Source: Limnomonas spitsbergensis | Taxonomy: Eukaryota > Chlorophyta > Chlorophyceae > Chlamydomonadales | Reading direction: 5' to 3' | Assembly: GCA_037349105.1 (NCBI GenBank) | Contig: JAYJMM010000120.1 | Location: forward strand, 558,001-622,000 | Length of the DNA stretch: 64,000 nt | In this document: positions 46,901-57,312 of the stretch, piece after piece | Layout: each line of letters opens with the position of its first letter | Numbering within the stretch: position 1 is the first letter of the stretch | The notes under the pieces: generated by a model | Seen by the model: the letters and a program-made list of their open reading frames with translations, nothing else | Database searches by the model: none | Told to the model about the DNA's origin: nothing | Position numbers and translations under genes: made by a program

Positions 46901-47300
46901 ATGAAGCTTAGTTGTGGAGTAGCTTGCGGGCCTGGGTATCCAGCTTGAGGGGATTGTGATGAGTGCAAGGTGTCCCTTGGTAGCCTAGCCTAGCCTGGCC
47001 TGGCCCAATGACTACCTGTTCATGCCCTCACCCCACTCGTGAGCTTTCCTGTTCTTGACAGCCTGTGCCGCTCTTTGCCCATCAGGTATCGACAGCATGT
47101 ACTGCGAGCATGTGGTGCTGTTCGACTTCCCGCGTGACCCCAGTGAGTACGTGCGTCGAGTGGGGCGTACTGCTCGCGGAGCTGGCGGCCGCGGTACTGT
47201 CTCGGTGCTGGTACTGGGCAGGCAGGTGCCGCTCGCCCGCGACATCATGGACGGGAATCAGAAGGGCAGGCCGGTGCATAAGCTCCCAGATGTCGAATGA
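40940..47300 (+). CDS. RH50: DEAD-box RNA helicase, plastid RH50-like
   Basis: Eleven exons: 40940-41070, 41170-41857, 42078-42306, 42881-42941, 43569-43632, 44293-44361, 44648-44711, 45572-45745, 46071-46273, 46625-46754, 47086-47300; 2028 nt, 675 aa plus TGA, exactly in frame. The N-terminus (MSSSVSSLTLRTLFRRLSAA) resembles a chloroplast transit peptide. It is followed by an Arg/Gly-rich linker and the core motifs: QAGSGKT (residues 293-299), APTTELA, VVATPGRL, DEVD in place of DEAD, TATLP, CNKIETCR, VATDRMSRGID and EYVRRVGRTARG, ending NQKGRPVHKLPDVE. DEVD, IFCNKIETCR and the NQKG-x-PVH ending match Arabidopsis RH50, known for plastid 23S-4.5S rRNA maturation. RH39 is the closest alternative. 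The intron after 44361 begins GCAAGT. Confidence 0.93.
42349..42445 (+). repeat. Two echoes of RH50 donor after exon 42078-42306
   Basis: The exon end CGCCCACCACTG plus GTGAGTGGGATGTGAAGG recurs at about 57-base spacing as TACCCGCCACTG plus GCGAGTGGGTGTGAAGG and GCACCCACCACTG plus GCGAGTGGGGTGTGAAGG. Both copies have GC where the true site has GT, so they may be silenced as donors or usable only as GC donors. Confidence 0.9.
45060..45135 (-). repeat. tRNA-derived SINE-like head
   Basis: Read on the minus strand: TGGGCTCAGTGGTAATAC resembles a pol III A box and GATTCGAACCC a B box, spaced about 35 bases, as in a tRNA. The flanks do not form an acceptor stem, so it looks like a SINE head or tRNA relic in an RH50 intron, not a working tRNA gene. 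Confidence 0.45.
45792..45865. repeat. 25-bp tandem repeat x 3 in RH50 intron
   Basis: Units of CTCTGTGTGCATGGGGCGCTTGGTC, the third diverged, soon after the donor of exon 45572-45745. No clear match to the exon edge. Confidence 0.8.
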
Positions 47301-47926
47301 GGTCTGCTACCCAAACTGCCCAAACTGCAGTGAAGGTCTGGACTTTGAGCAGGTGTGGCCAATGTTTTATAATAGCCCTGTCTGGCCAGCCTGATGGATA
47401 ATTAGGTGCCGGTATCAAGAGATTTGTGTCATGAGCCAGCAGCTGCGCTTCTTATTGTTCAAGCTGCGTTACTCCTAGATGCTCTTGGACGCTGCTATCC
47501 CGAGGCGGCTGTTGAGATAATCTAGGCTTCAAATACACATTTTCTTTTACTGGTACCATAATATAATATTATTATTTCGACCTCGGTCTTTGACATTATT
47601 CATGACTGGATGAGCATGAAACCCTACAAAAAATCACACTTAATGCATGGGATTAGTGTCCGAAAAACGTGTATGACTCATGACTGGAAGAGCAAAAATA
47701 AAGAAAACGCCCTCCTGACTATTAACCAGCAGACAGCCATGGCATGGTGCTGGAACCCCAAACTATGTACAGCTGCAGATAACGAAGTTGACGTGTGCAT
47801 GTGGTAGAAGACAAGAAAATACTGTAAGGCCGTGTAGTAGCTGAAGACCTAGATAATTACGGACAGTACTCATGGTCACACTTCTCTTGGCTTCGAGCAA
47901 TTGTCAGTCAGCTCCCAGCCACAGCA
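47301..47926. other. Intergenic region between convergent RH50 and XB3-like genes
   Basis: 626 bases between the two stop codons; AT-rich, with no reading frame or structure that I can support. Presumed 3' UTRs. Confidence 0.5.
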
Positions 47927-50900
47927 TCAGGCATTCTTCCCTGCAACCAGACCAAATCCCCGGACCAGACCACGACAGAACCTACATAAACAGCAAAGAA
48001 CGTGGTGAAGAAGATTTAACAAGTGGTGCAGCTGAAACTGTAACAAGCTCTGGCTGGTTATTGGGGGCATTTTGTGGCACTGGGCACCGCCACACGCATA
48101 TGCCTCAAACAACATATGGCTCCAATGCTCCATCTTATAAACATATGAGGACGGCAATACGTTCCATCCTCATCTCTACTATGATGAGGATGGAGCATAT
48201 AACCGTTAGGCCCTGCTTGATGCTCGGCTGCAAGAGACTGGTGGGTGAAGAACGGTGCATACGGTACCCGCTGGGCCCTGCTGAACGCTCGGCGGCGTGA
48301 AGCTGGTGGGTGAAGAGCAAGCTCAATGCCTCCACTACAACTCTGCCTTGAATGCAAGGGATGTAGGCAGGTCAGCATTTGAAGGCTTTGATCCTAACCA
48401 TGTGTCCGATCACAGCTGTCGAATGCACACCATTCGAAATACTCACGGGCAGGACACGGGGTTGCACGGGTGCAGCTTGATGAGCTCTCGTGCGCAATTG
48501 ACTGTAGATCAGAGCAACCAGGAGCAGCGGGAGGAGCAGAGGAGTTAAAAGGGGAGGGTCACCAGGCCAGCCAGCCGAGTGCCTCAGCAGGCGAACTACG
48601 CAATACAACACTACCGGTATGTACATGTGAAAGCATCCAGTGAGGTTAGAATTAAAGCAGTCACCTGTCACCTACGAGCTAGTGGTACCACGTTCACTAC
48701 CAGCCACACGTGCACCTCTCCGTCACTCACCACAAATCTTGTGGCTGCATGGCTGCGTGGCGATGAAGTCCCCCACATCCAGACACACGCCGCAAGTGTC
48801 GTCATACTCGTCCTCCTCTGACGCCACCACATCCGAAGCACCGCCGGCCGCAGCCGCAGTGGCGCATGCGAGCAGAAAAGCGTTCTCCGCCGCGCCACTG
48901 GCCATCATCTGGGGCGGCTCACCTGCACTGAATGGCACTGTGAAGGAGGCTGACGCATCGCGTTTCCCGGTGACGCCACCAGCCACTCCAAGCACCGACA
49001 CAGACGTGGGGTCGCGGACAAGCCTGAGCGAGGTCTCCCTGGCGAGTGCCAGCTGGGTCATGCCGACACCTTGTGTAAGCCTGAACAGATTCAGGGATAT
49101 GCTAGTTCATGACACGTACGACATCCTAGATCATTTCCATTAGGGTGTGCAGTTTACACTAATGGAGCACAGGAAAGGTTTGCAAACCAGCTATTTAAGC
49201 AGGAGCTAGGTCTAGGTGTCTATGCAGACCAGCTCATAAAGCAGGAGCTAGGTCTAGATGTGTAGGCAGACTAGCTTCAGAGGAACAGGAGGCAGAACAG
49301 GGCTGTTTGAGGAATTCAGCTCCACAATACCCGTGGTGTGTTTATTTAGTGCACACCAGACCACCTGAAGGGGGCTGCCGGACGGCCACCCCTGGGCCTA
49401 TGGGGACCAAACCTTGACCAGCCCGCAACCGGTGGCCCAAGCAGCATGGCTTGCTGAACCAGGTCCCACCGGCCGCACATCAGGCTGTAGCTAAACAGTA
49501 GCTGAAGCACCCTAAATTGAACACCACATGATACCTGTGGTGTCGAGCAGCGGTCAGCGTTTGCTCCAGCTGCTCATCTTGCACCTCCCCAGCCAGGCTG
49601 GCCACCATGTGCAGAAGCTGCTGGCGGCAGACAGATGGAGAGGGCGGCACTGCGCCGAACGGTCCACCTGTCGACGCGGGGCTGCAGCCTCCAGGTGGGC
49701 TGTCCCCGCACCCGCTCTGCGAGAGCCGCACCATGTTGGACTTGGAGATCTGCCTGAGGCCCTGGGTCAACAGCTGCAGACCCCGCTCAGCTCCCGACAG
49801 CTGCGCCTCCATCTTCGATTGCTGCTCCAGGTCCCGCAGCTCCAGCTTAATGGACGGCTGACGGCTCAGGGCAGTGGGCAGGGAGGGAGCAGGACTCCCC
49901 GTCGCTGGGCAGAGGGGACTAGAACGGAGCCGCTCCAAACCCCGCTCCGTGTCCAACCTGAAGCAAGCAGGCAGCAGAGTGGGCTGCAGCTTGAGAGGAC
50001 AAGCAATCAGCTCAATGTGGCCAGGCAGGCACATCAGTGATGCAGCATGGGTATCGCTCCTGCCATCTGGCTTCAGGGATCATATCTTGCGTCCCTCAAA
50101 TCTACACCTCTGCTCCACACCCTTGCTCCACACCCCTGCTCCACACTTCTGCTCCATACCCTGGTGCTGCTCGCTGCCCCACCTTCCGCCGGGTCCACGC
50201 CAGGAGGCGGCAGAGCGCAGGGACGGCCAGTACTCCCCGCTGACCAGCTCATCATCCGGACGGGAAGTCGTCAGGAGGCTTGGATCCAACGCTACATCCA
50301 TGGCAGGAACAAATACGTCCACTACCGCAACCTCTGAGATGGCACTCATGCCAGATGCCATAGCATCCAGGGGGGAGGCACCAAGAGGTGACCGCAACAC
50401 AGAGCTGTCCTTCGCATTTGGAGGCAGCCCGCTCTGCTTGGCCTCCCCGCTGCATCGAGATAGCCTGCTTGGTTTTGAACCCTGTTTGGCGGCCAGGATG
50501 GTCCGCTCAAGTCCATGAACTTGCAGCAGCATGACTGAGAGGGAGGCCTGAGAGGGGAACGCACACACACACACACACACATTATCACCCAGGTCAACGA
50601 GCCTTTTGAGCAGGGCCCAGAGGTGCATCATCACTGACATGCAGGTACCCACACGAGTTTTCGGGCAGTATTTGCGCTGCTGCACCCCAGGCATGGGGAC
50701 TGTGGGGTGCTCAGAAATATTGTGAAAGGAGTGCTTTTACGCTCCCATCCCTGCTCATGCAATGACAGCAGGTGCCCCCATACTTGGCAGCATTCGCTCA
50801 CCTTGGCAGCCAGCTGCTTGAGAGTTGGCACTCCAAACACTCGCCTCTCAGTGCCTCCCAGAGCAGTGGACAGCGGCGTGAAAGGGTTCAAGGTAACGAG

Positions 50901-53807
50901 CAGCTCGGTCCGGCCCGATGTGCGTGCAATAACGAGCGGGGTGTACTTTCTCTCATCAATGAGAAGGCGTGGGTCCTTGGGCTGTTGGAGGATTGCAGGC
51001 TGCTGCCGCTGCCCCCTCTCTGCGGCATCGCGTCGCTGGGCCAGGGATGACAGCTAGAAGCAGGGGAGGGTTCATGGTCTATGGTTTAGGGTTGGCCAGG
51101 GATGACAGCTGGGAGCAGGGGAGGGTTTATGGTCTATGATTTAGGGTTGGCCAGGGATGACAGCTGGGAGTAGGGGAGGGATCGGGGTTAAGGATTCAGG
51201 GTTGGCCAGTAATGAAAGCTGGGAGCAGGGGAGAATTCATGGTCTATGGTTTAGGGTTGGCCAGGGATGACAGCTGGGAGCAGGGGAGAATTCATGGTCT
51301 ATGGTTTAGGGTTAGCCAGTGATGACAGCTAGGAGCAGGGGAGGGATCGGGGTTAAGGGTTTAGGGTTGGCCAGGGATGACAGCTGGGAGCAGGGGAGGG
51401 TTTATGGTCTATGATTTAGGGTTGGCCAGGGATGACAGCTGGGAGCAGGGGAGGGATCGGGGTTAAGGATTCAGGGTTGGCCAGGGATGAAAGCTGGGAG
51501 CAGGGGAGAATTCATGGTATATGGTTTAGGGTTGGCCAGGGATGACAGCTGGGAGCAGGGGAGAATTCATGGTCTATGGTTTAGGGTTGGCCAGTGATGA
51601 CAGCTGGGAGCAGGGGAGGGTTCATGGTCTATGGTTTAGGGCTGGCCAGGGATGACAGCTGGGAGCAGGGGAGGGTTCATGGTCTATGGTTTAGGGTTGG
51701 CCAGGGATGGCAGCTGGGAGAAGGGGAGGGTTCATGGTCAATGGTTTAGGGTTGGCCAAGGATGGCAGCTGGGAGAAGGGGAGGGTTCATGGTCTATGGT
51801 TTAGGGTTGGCCAGGGATGACAGCTGGGAGCAGGGGAGGAGCTAAGGTGAGGAACATTGCCGATAGATCAATGGATCCCAGACAGGACGGGATGTTGGTA
51901 TTTAAAAAACCCACGGTTTTTAAAAGGCAATTCGAAATCAGGCTGGGCAACCAAGGCTGAATGTATATAAATAAATGATCTTGCACACTTTGTAGGCAAG
52001 TCAACCACAGGAAGATGATCAAATGAAAAAATATGTGTGCGAGGTAACGGATGACAGAGGACTATCACAAAAGCATACACAATTGTGTGCATTCCATTGC
52101 CAGCAAGTAGCCATATATCCTTCAGCAGGCTGGTGCAAGCAAGAAGCACCGCACAACTCACGTATTCATCTTGCCTGCGTCCAAAGTCAGCGAGCAGGGC
52201 CACTGCTGCGCCCACAGAGCCGCGCTTCGCAGCCACATGCAGGGCAGTGGATCCCTTTCTCATTTCGCTGCACACAGAAATTCAACGCTGTGTGCTCAGA
52301 CATGCCCCACGCACTGTGGATGAGCTCAGGCAAACCGGTTGGTGACTCCGTGACGAAGGTGATGAGTTAAAGCATATGCCGGGTGTGAGGCCTTTCCTCA
52401 TCAGAGACAGCTTTTGCTCATTCAAAACAATGATGAGCTTATGCATGAAGTGCACTCACCCACAGTAGGGGTCCACTGAAAACCCTAAATCGTGGTAGCG
52501 CTTGTCAGGTTTGGCACCGTTCTGCAGCAAGGCCGCCACCGTCTCTGGATAGTCCCCCCACACGGCATACATGAGAGGAGTGAAGCCGCTGTACGCTGCA
52601 GCATCCACCAGCGTGCTGTACATGAGGGGCAGCAGTATGGTTACGATCGCAAGCGTTAATCTTTCAATGGGCCCTCAACTAATGTGACAAATGCACAGCT
52701 GGATGTCGGTTGCTTGAAGAGGTGTTCTCATGCATGAGCATCCAAGAGAGCTGCCTCGGCAAAACCTACCAGATGCTGGTGCGATGGAATGTTGAAGAGG
52801 CCGGGTCCCAGACCTGTGTGGCAAGAAATGCAACAAACGCTCAGCTGTAACTAAACAATACACAATTCAACACTTAGCCAGCGCTGAGCCAGCCTCAGCT
52901 GATGACATTAATACATTATACAACGTCAAGGCAAGAACACAACCCTATTTTTTTATGACCAGGATGTGCATAAACTCGGGTATGATGCCCTCATAGGACA
53001 GACCTGGCTGCGCTGGGCAAGCAGCTCGACCACTGATGCGTGGCCCTTCGCAGCCGCATAATGCATGCAGGTACGTGTGTGCAGCTTGTCTCTGAGCCAA
53101 AAGTCTGCACCCGCATGTAGGAGGATCCTGGCAGAGCGGAAGATACGGGGATGCTTTCAGAGACACAGGAAATGAGGGACAAGGATGCATTCTATGACGA
53201 CAGAAAAGAGGGATGGGACATCAGTGCAAGACATGTGAACGGTGCATTTTCAAGGAAGGGATACGGTACCCCATGCGAGTTTTCAGGACTTCCAGGAGGG
53301 CGCCTGGACAGATCTCATGGTCTTCCACGCACCGCACAGCCTCATCGTCTCCAATATCGCAGGCCAACATCAGTGGCGATACACCCTCTTTGACACATCC
53401 CTGATTGAGGGCCTTGATGGTGTCAGCATGGAGGTACCCTTGGCCGCTGGGGCTGCTGCATGCAAGGCAGAGCCGTTCAGGGGTTCAGGACATCCGGTAG
53501 TGTCGTCTGGTGGTTGCTCTGGAACTGAGTACAATCATTGCATTGGCCATCAGTGTATGCATACGGTACATAGAGTCTGCACTTGCCTGGTTTCCCTGAA
53601 AGAGAGAAGGTGAGCGAGGATTTGATGCTGTCTGTGCAACACCGCCAAGTGGACTATGGTGCGACCATGCTCAAAACTTGCTTTTTTAATTCGTTCAGGA
53701 TACCGCGCCATGAAAAATTTAACTGCCGCAAGATCGCCCTCTATTATGGCTAGCACAATGGCCTTCTCGTGCGCTGCCCTATCGATCGACGAGGCATTAT
53801 TCCCCAT
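47927..53807 (-). CDS. XB3-like ankyrin-repeat RING E3 ubiquitin ligase
   Basis: Twelve exons on the minus strand: 53587-53807, 53270-53455, 53004-53127, 52770-52813, 52460-52615, 52162-52267, 50802-51053, 50183-50547, 49535-49957, 48731-49080, 48447-48501, 47927-47981; 2337 nt, 778 aa plus TGA, exactly in frame. The start MGNNASS fits an N-myristoylation signal, as in rice XB3. Ankyrin repeats cover residues 10-280 (TIVHLAVLHRQHQILAHLL, RTCMHYAAAKGHASVVELLA, GSTALHVAAKRGSVGAAVAL). A linker of about 430 residues with a possible coiled coil (LELRDLEQQSKMEAQL) follows. The C-terminal RING is CGVC...CSHKIC-VNC...CPFCRG, split over three exons. XB3/XBAT proteins attach ubiquitin to substrates at the plasma membrane in immunity or development; the substrate here is unknown. 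The protein is longer than plant XB3 (about 450 aa). The intron after 53587 has a GC donor; the donors at 53269 and 53003 are the weakest junctions. Confidence 0.88.
49345..49500. repeat. Member of dispersed repeat family (GTGCACACCAGACCA)
   Basis: Shares GTGCACACCAGACCACCT, GACCAAACCTTGACCAGCCC and GGCCCAAGCAGCATGG with copies at 3533-3690 and 32205-32330. The tail TGTAGCTAAACAGTAGCTGA is also echoed near 38145 and 52845. Confidence 0.6.
50562..50582. repeat. (AC)n microsatellite
   Basis: About ten AC units in an XB3-like intron just upstream (minus strand) of the exon 50183-50547. Confidence 0.9.
51054..51845 (-). repeat. 55-bp minisatellite amplifying an acceptor site, about 14 copies
   Basis: On the minus strand each unit reads CCTCCCCTGCTCCCAG then CTGTCATCCCTGGCC then AACCCTAAACCATAGACCATG. 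The true junction is TTCTAG plus CTGTCATCCCTGGCCCAGCG at 51053, so every unit repeats an acceptor AG and the first 15 coding bases. Each also contains CCCTAAA, the plant telomere motif. Copies differ at a few sites in alternating patterns, suggesting higher-order expansion. Confidence 0.93.
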
Positions 53808-55310
53808 GTTCAGCTGTGCAGCACGTGCTCTCGGAGTGCCGGCAATATCAGATGCGATCGCACGCAGAAGGCAACACAATTACGATGTCCGGTTGCCCAT
53901 TCAGGGAGCCTACGAATCTACTTTGAGGGCAGTAGTTGGCATGAGTTCGGGCGGGGATGAGCTGGCATGTATGGACGCAGTCATACCGTACATGTTTTAT
54001 TTCAGGGGTCAGTGGGTCAGCCTGATGAGCTCCGTAAGTAGACCAGGGCCAGGGCTTGAGACGATCGGCTCTGAACTGTTCCAAGCAGGTTGGTTCCAAG
54101 CCTGATTCCAAGTGCACAGAAAGCATCGTACGGTAAAACGTGGCACGCAATCTTGCACTCAAGGAATAGTCAAGCCCTTGTCCCTCATGCCTATAGACCT
54201 CGGTGTAGAATCAAAACTATCAGCATAATACGCCTGCCTCGGAAGTCTTGAAATAACATCTTACTGTCCTCGCCTCTGACGTGTATTCTCCAACCCTCTT
54301 CACCTACCGCTATGCAGGCCAATGTACACAGAAATGCATGAAGCCATCAAAATGTCATATCCTGATCGTGGCACTGTCCTTTGAACCTTCCTGTTTTTGC
54401 TGTGTGCAATTGTGAAGACACTTCTCTTGCATCATGTCTTTCCTCTCATAACAGTTGCTGACCCCTGGCCATGCCGGTTGCTAGGTTGGCAACACCTGCT
54501 GGAGCATGACCTCCAGCCTGATGGACAGGTACTTTGCTTGCCTGGTTTGTGCTTTTGTCTCCGGCTTTTTCCGCGCATAGACACCTGGATGCATCATGTA
54601 GCACCATGTACGAGTAAGTGTCAGATAAAGGAGGTACCGCAGGCCCAAGCGCAATCTAGAGGTTGCGATCGGCAGACACGTTTGGGAAGGCCCCTCCAGA
54701 TTTCAAATATCGATGTGCTGCCTACCGTTCAATCAAAGATTATGTACAGGTGCTGGAACTTGTAAAATAAACTGTCCCTATCAAATGTCAGAAAGCTATT
54801 TGATAAGGCACTACACTAAGTGCACATGTGTACATAGCCACTTAAAAACTGCGCATGTCACCTGATATCCAATTGAACTGCCCGACACTTGTCACTGCAA
54901 TATTAAGTGCATGGGACAGTAGCTTCACCGATACTGTTTGGATTTTGAACGGGCACCCTGGACCGGATGGTTTAGGGGAGAATCTACTGAACGTTATGAA
55001 CCTGGTCACAAACTAATGATACCTACAATGAACAAAATGCAAATTTCACAAAATTGGCCTAAGGGCAGAATCTGTCAAAATATTAACGAAGTCTTACTAT
55101 GAGTCTATGAGGTGTGCCTCATCAACACACTGGTGCACCTGTTGTCTTGCAACGCAACCTGCCGCCCACGCAGTCAGGGGTGATAACAAGAGAAATCAAA
55201 AGGTGAAATGTCATATTTCAAGGACTGCATTTTTGTGAGAGGCCCACTTCAATGCTAGGAATTGTTTCGACCTGCTGAGCTCAAATAACAGATTGAAGTA
55301 TCTTACAGCT
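53808..55310. other. Intergenic region upstream of XB3-like gene
   Basis: Promoter side of the XB3-like gene and 3' flank of the first SGNH-like gene. No reading frame or repeat that I can support. A TGTAA on the minus strand lies 4 bases past the stop of the next gene (55303-55307). Confidence 0.5.
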
Positions 55311-57312
55311 TTAATTTGCAAGCAATGATGACTCCATACCCAGCTTCTGTCGTTGCTTGTTTGATGACATGTCAAGCAGGTGCTCAGCCAGAACTTCGGT
55401 ATTCCTCATAAAGGGACCAGGGAAGCACTGGTGACCACACTCCCCTGGCAAGCAGTCCATGCGCTCTGCCCGGCACTCGCAGCCGAGGTGAGATTTGAAG
55501 TAGGGTATGACATTGGCGTCAGGCCAGTGGGTGGAGTGGTGCTTCAGCCGGAGCTGCTCATGCGCTGTAACAATCTCCTCGCCGCGGATAGGGTCGTCGT
55601 AACCCGGCACCCAGTTCACAGATCCGAGCACAATCAGGTTAGGCTTAAATCCAAGCTTGTCGAGTGCCGCCTCGGTCTTGGCTGGGTCGTGGTTGAAGGG
55701 GTAATCGTTGCTGATAAGGAGAAGCTGGATATCGGGGTGCCTGATTGTCACCTGGACGCTGTTAGAATTGTCGTTGTGCCCTTTCTCCACTCGGTACAGA
55801 GCCGCATTACCCGCAATGCCAGTGATATTGTTGGCCTTGAGCGCACCCTCTGCAGCTTGTTTAGTCTGATTCCAAGAGGAGAAACTCTCACACACCCAGG
55901 CCAAGATGATCTCTGCAGTGTGTGAATTGCCCTCCACAAACAGGCGCGTACCAGGCTTTAACTTTTCCTGTCGTGATGGCATCAAATGATTAGTTATGAT
56001 TTAAGGACTCCAGGCTGATGGATGGAAAATATTGATTACGGTAAGGATGGTATATTGAGGTGTTTTCATGTATACCCAGTCTATGGCTGGGGAACATGTG
56101 CCTACTCAGCTGGCCAAGGTACACGCACAAGCAAATCCTTCGACTGATCTTCAACAAATCCCAGAAAATGTTAAGTTCGCGTATTGGGCACGATCGGAAG
56201 CATGGGACTATTGCAGCTTCATACACGGTGACTTAGCCATGACTGCTTCTGCAAGAAGTGCATCACTCAACATGGCGACCCATTAGCTCACTCACAATGG
56301 TCAGGTGAGAGCTGAATGGAGGAGTTTGCTTCAGGACTTCGGAGTATCTTGGTCCAGAGCAGCCCCTGCAAAAAAAAGTAACTGTTTTTTATGCGGACCA
56401 AAGGAATGGCTCTCCAGGCTTCATCCAGAAGCTTGGGCTTACGAGATTTTGCTTTCTTTTCACATTATACTTGAGAATGTTGGCTTGGTCAGTTACATGC
56501 CTACAATCTAGCTCGCTACTTGCACAGCAGGCTTATTGGTACTCATGCGTCGAGTACAGCACAAATGTCCCCCCACTCTGCTAGCCTCCCACTCACCACC
56601 CATCCCGGATTAAGGAGCACCAGTTATGACCTGCTGATACAACAAGATCATGGTTCTCCTGCCAGGTCTTAAACGTCTTGTCTGGCCGGATGTTATGAGC
56701 CTCTGTTGTGGGATCATGTAGCCTGCTCCAGTCAAAGCGGGTGAGGCTGAAGGTCTGGTCCCAAAGAAGGTCCACATCCGTCTTGGCAACGTTTGTTTTG
56801 CTCCTGTTGGGTAGATCTTCAGGAGCTGCAGCCTGAAGCCCTTCTGCAACGATCTGAGCACTGATCTTTCCTGCATGATCAGCCATCAGTGGGCATGCAG
56901 GGTGGGCATGTATGTTAACAATTCACCGCAAGGCCGATATCGTGGCTATTCTTATTTGCTTTTCCCTATCTGGAAAAGCGACTTGTTGGGTGATAAGCGA
57001 TGCGTCCATTGGGCCGAACTCGGGTCATATCGTATTTATTTAACGCAATCTCAGTCGCGGTCTGCATCTTTTACACATGAAAGATGGCATCTGTAGACAG
57101 CAGACATCTATCTACTGGAGAGTAAAGCAATGTTCCTCACCTGTCGCTGTCGAACGTAGCAACCTTCCTTGTGATAGTGCTTGCTTCTCTGTTGGGTGGG
57201 ACAGCCCTTGGATGACAACGAGATCGAGGAGAACAAGTATAAGAAGGCCGATGGGGTTAAACTTCTTGTTTGTTTCCCCGCCAGTCGATTTAAATTTTTG
57301 CAATGTATACAT
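55311..57312 (-). CDS. Membrane-anchored SGNH/PC-esterase-like protein, copy 1
   Basis: Four exons on the minus strand: 57141-57312, 56597-56870, 56296-56365, 55311-55967; 1173 nt, 390 aa plus TAA, exactly in frame. Residues about 22-40 (PIGLLILVLLDLVVIQGL) form a single hydrophobic segment after a short basic N-terminus, a signal anchor or signal peptide. Then come HNWCSLIRDGWGCSGPRYSE and RLFVEGNSHTAEI, which resembles the SGNH block I GDSH with Asn for Asp, and near the end CGHQCFPGPFMRNTEV, like the H-x-C-x-PGP end of plant TBL/PC-esterase proteins. These features suggest a Golgi or secreted carbohydrate-modifying enzyme, but the assignment is tentative and the Ser/Asp/His triad is not proven. 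The paralogue about 3.8 kb to the right has the same exon structure. Confidence 0.8.

Noticed and set aside
48058..48378. Last RING exon of the XB3-like gene in this interval
   Set aside because: It would give C-x3-C; the exon 47927-47981 gives the canonical CPFCRG in phase and a total length divisible by three.
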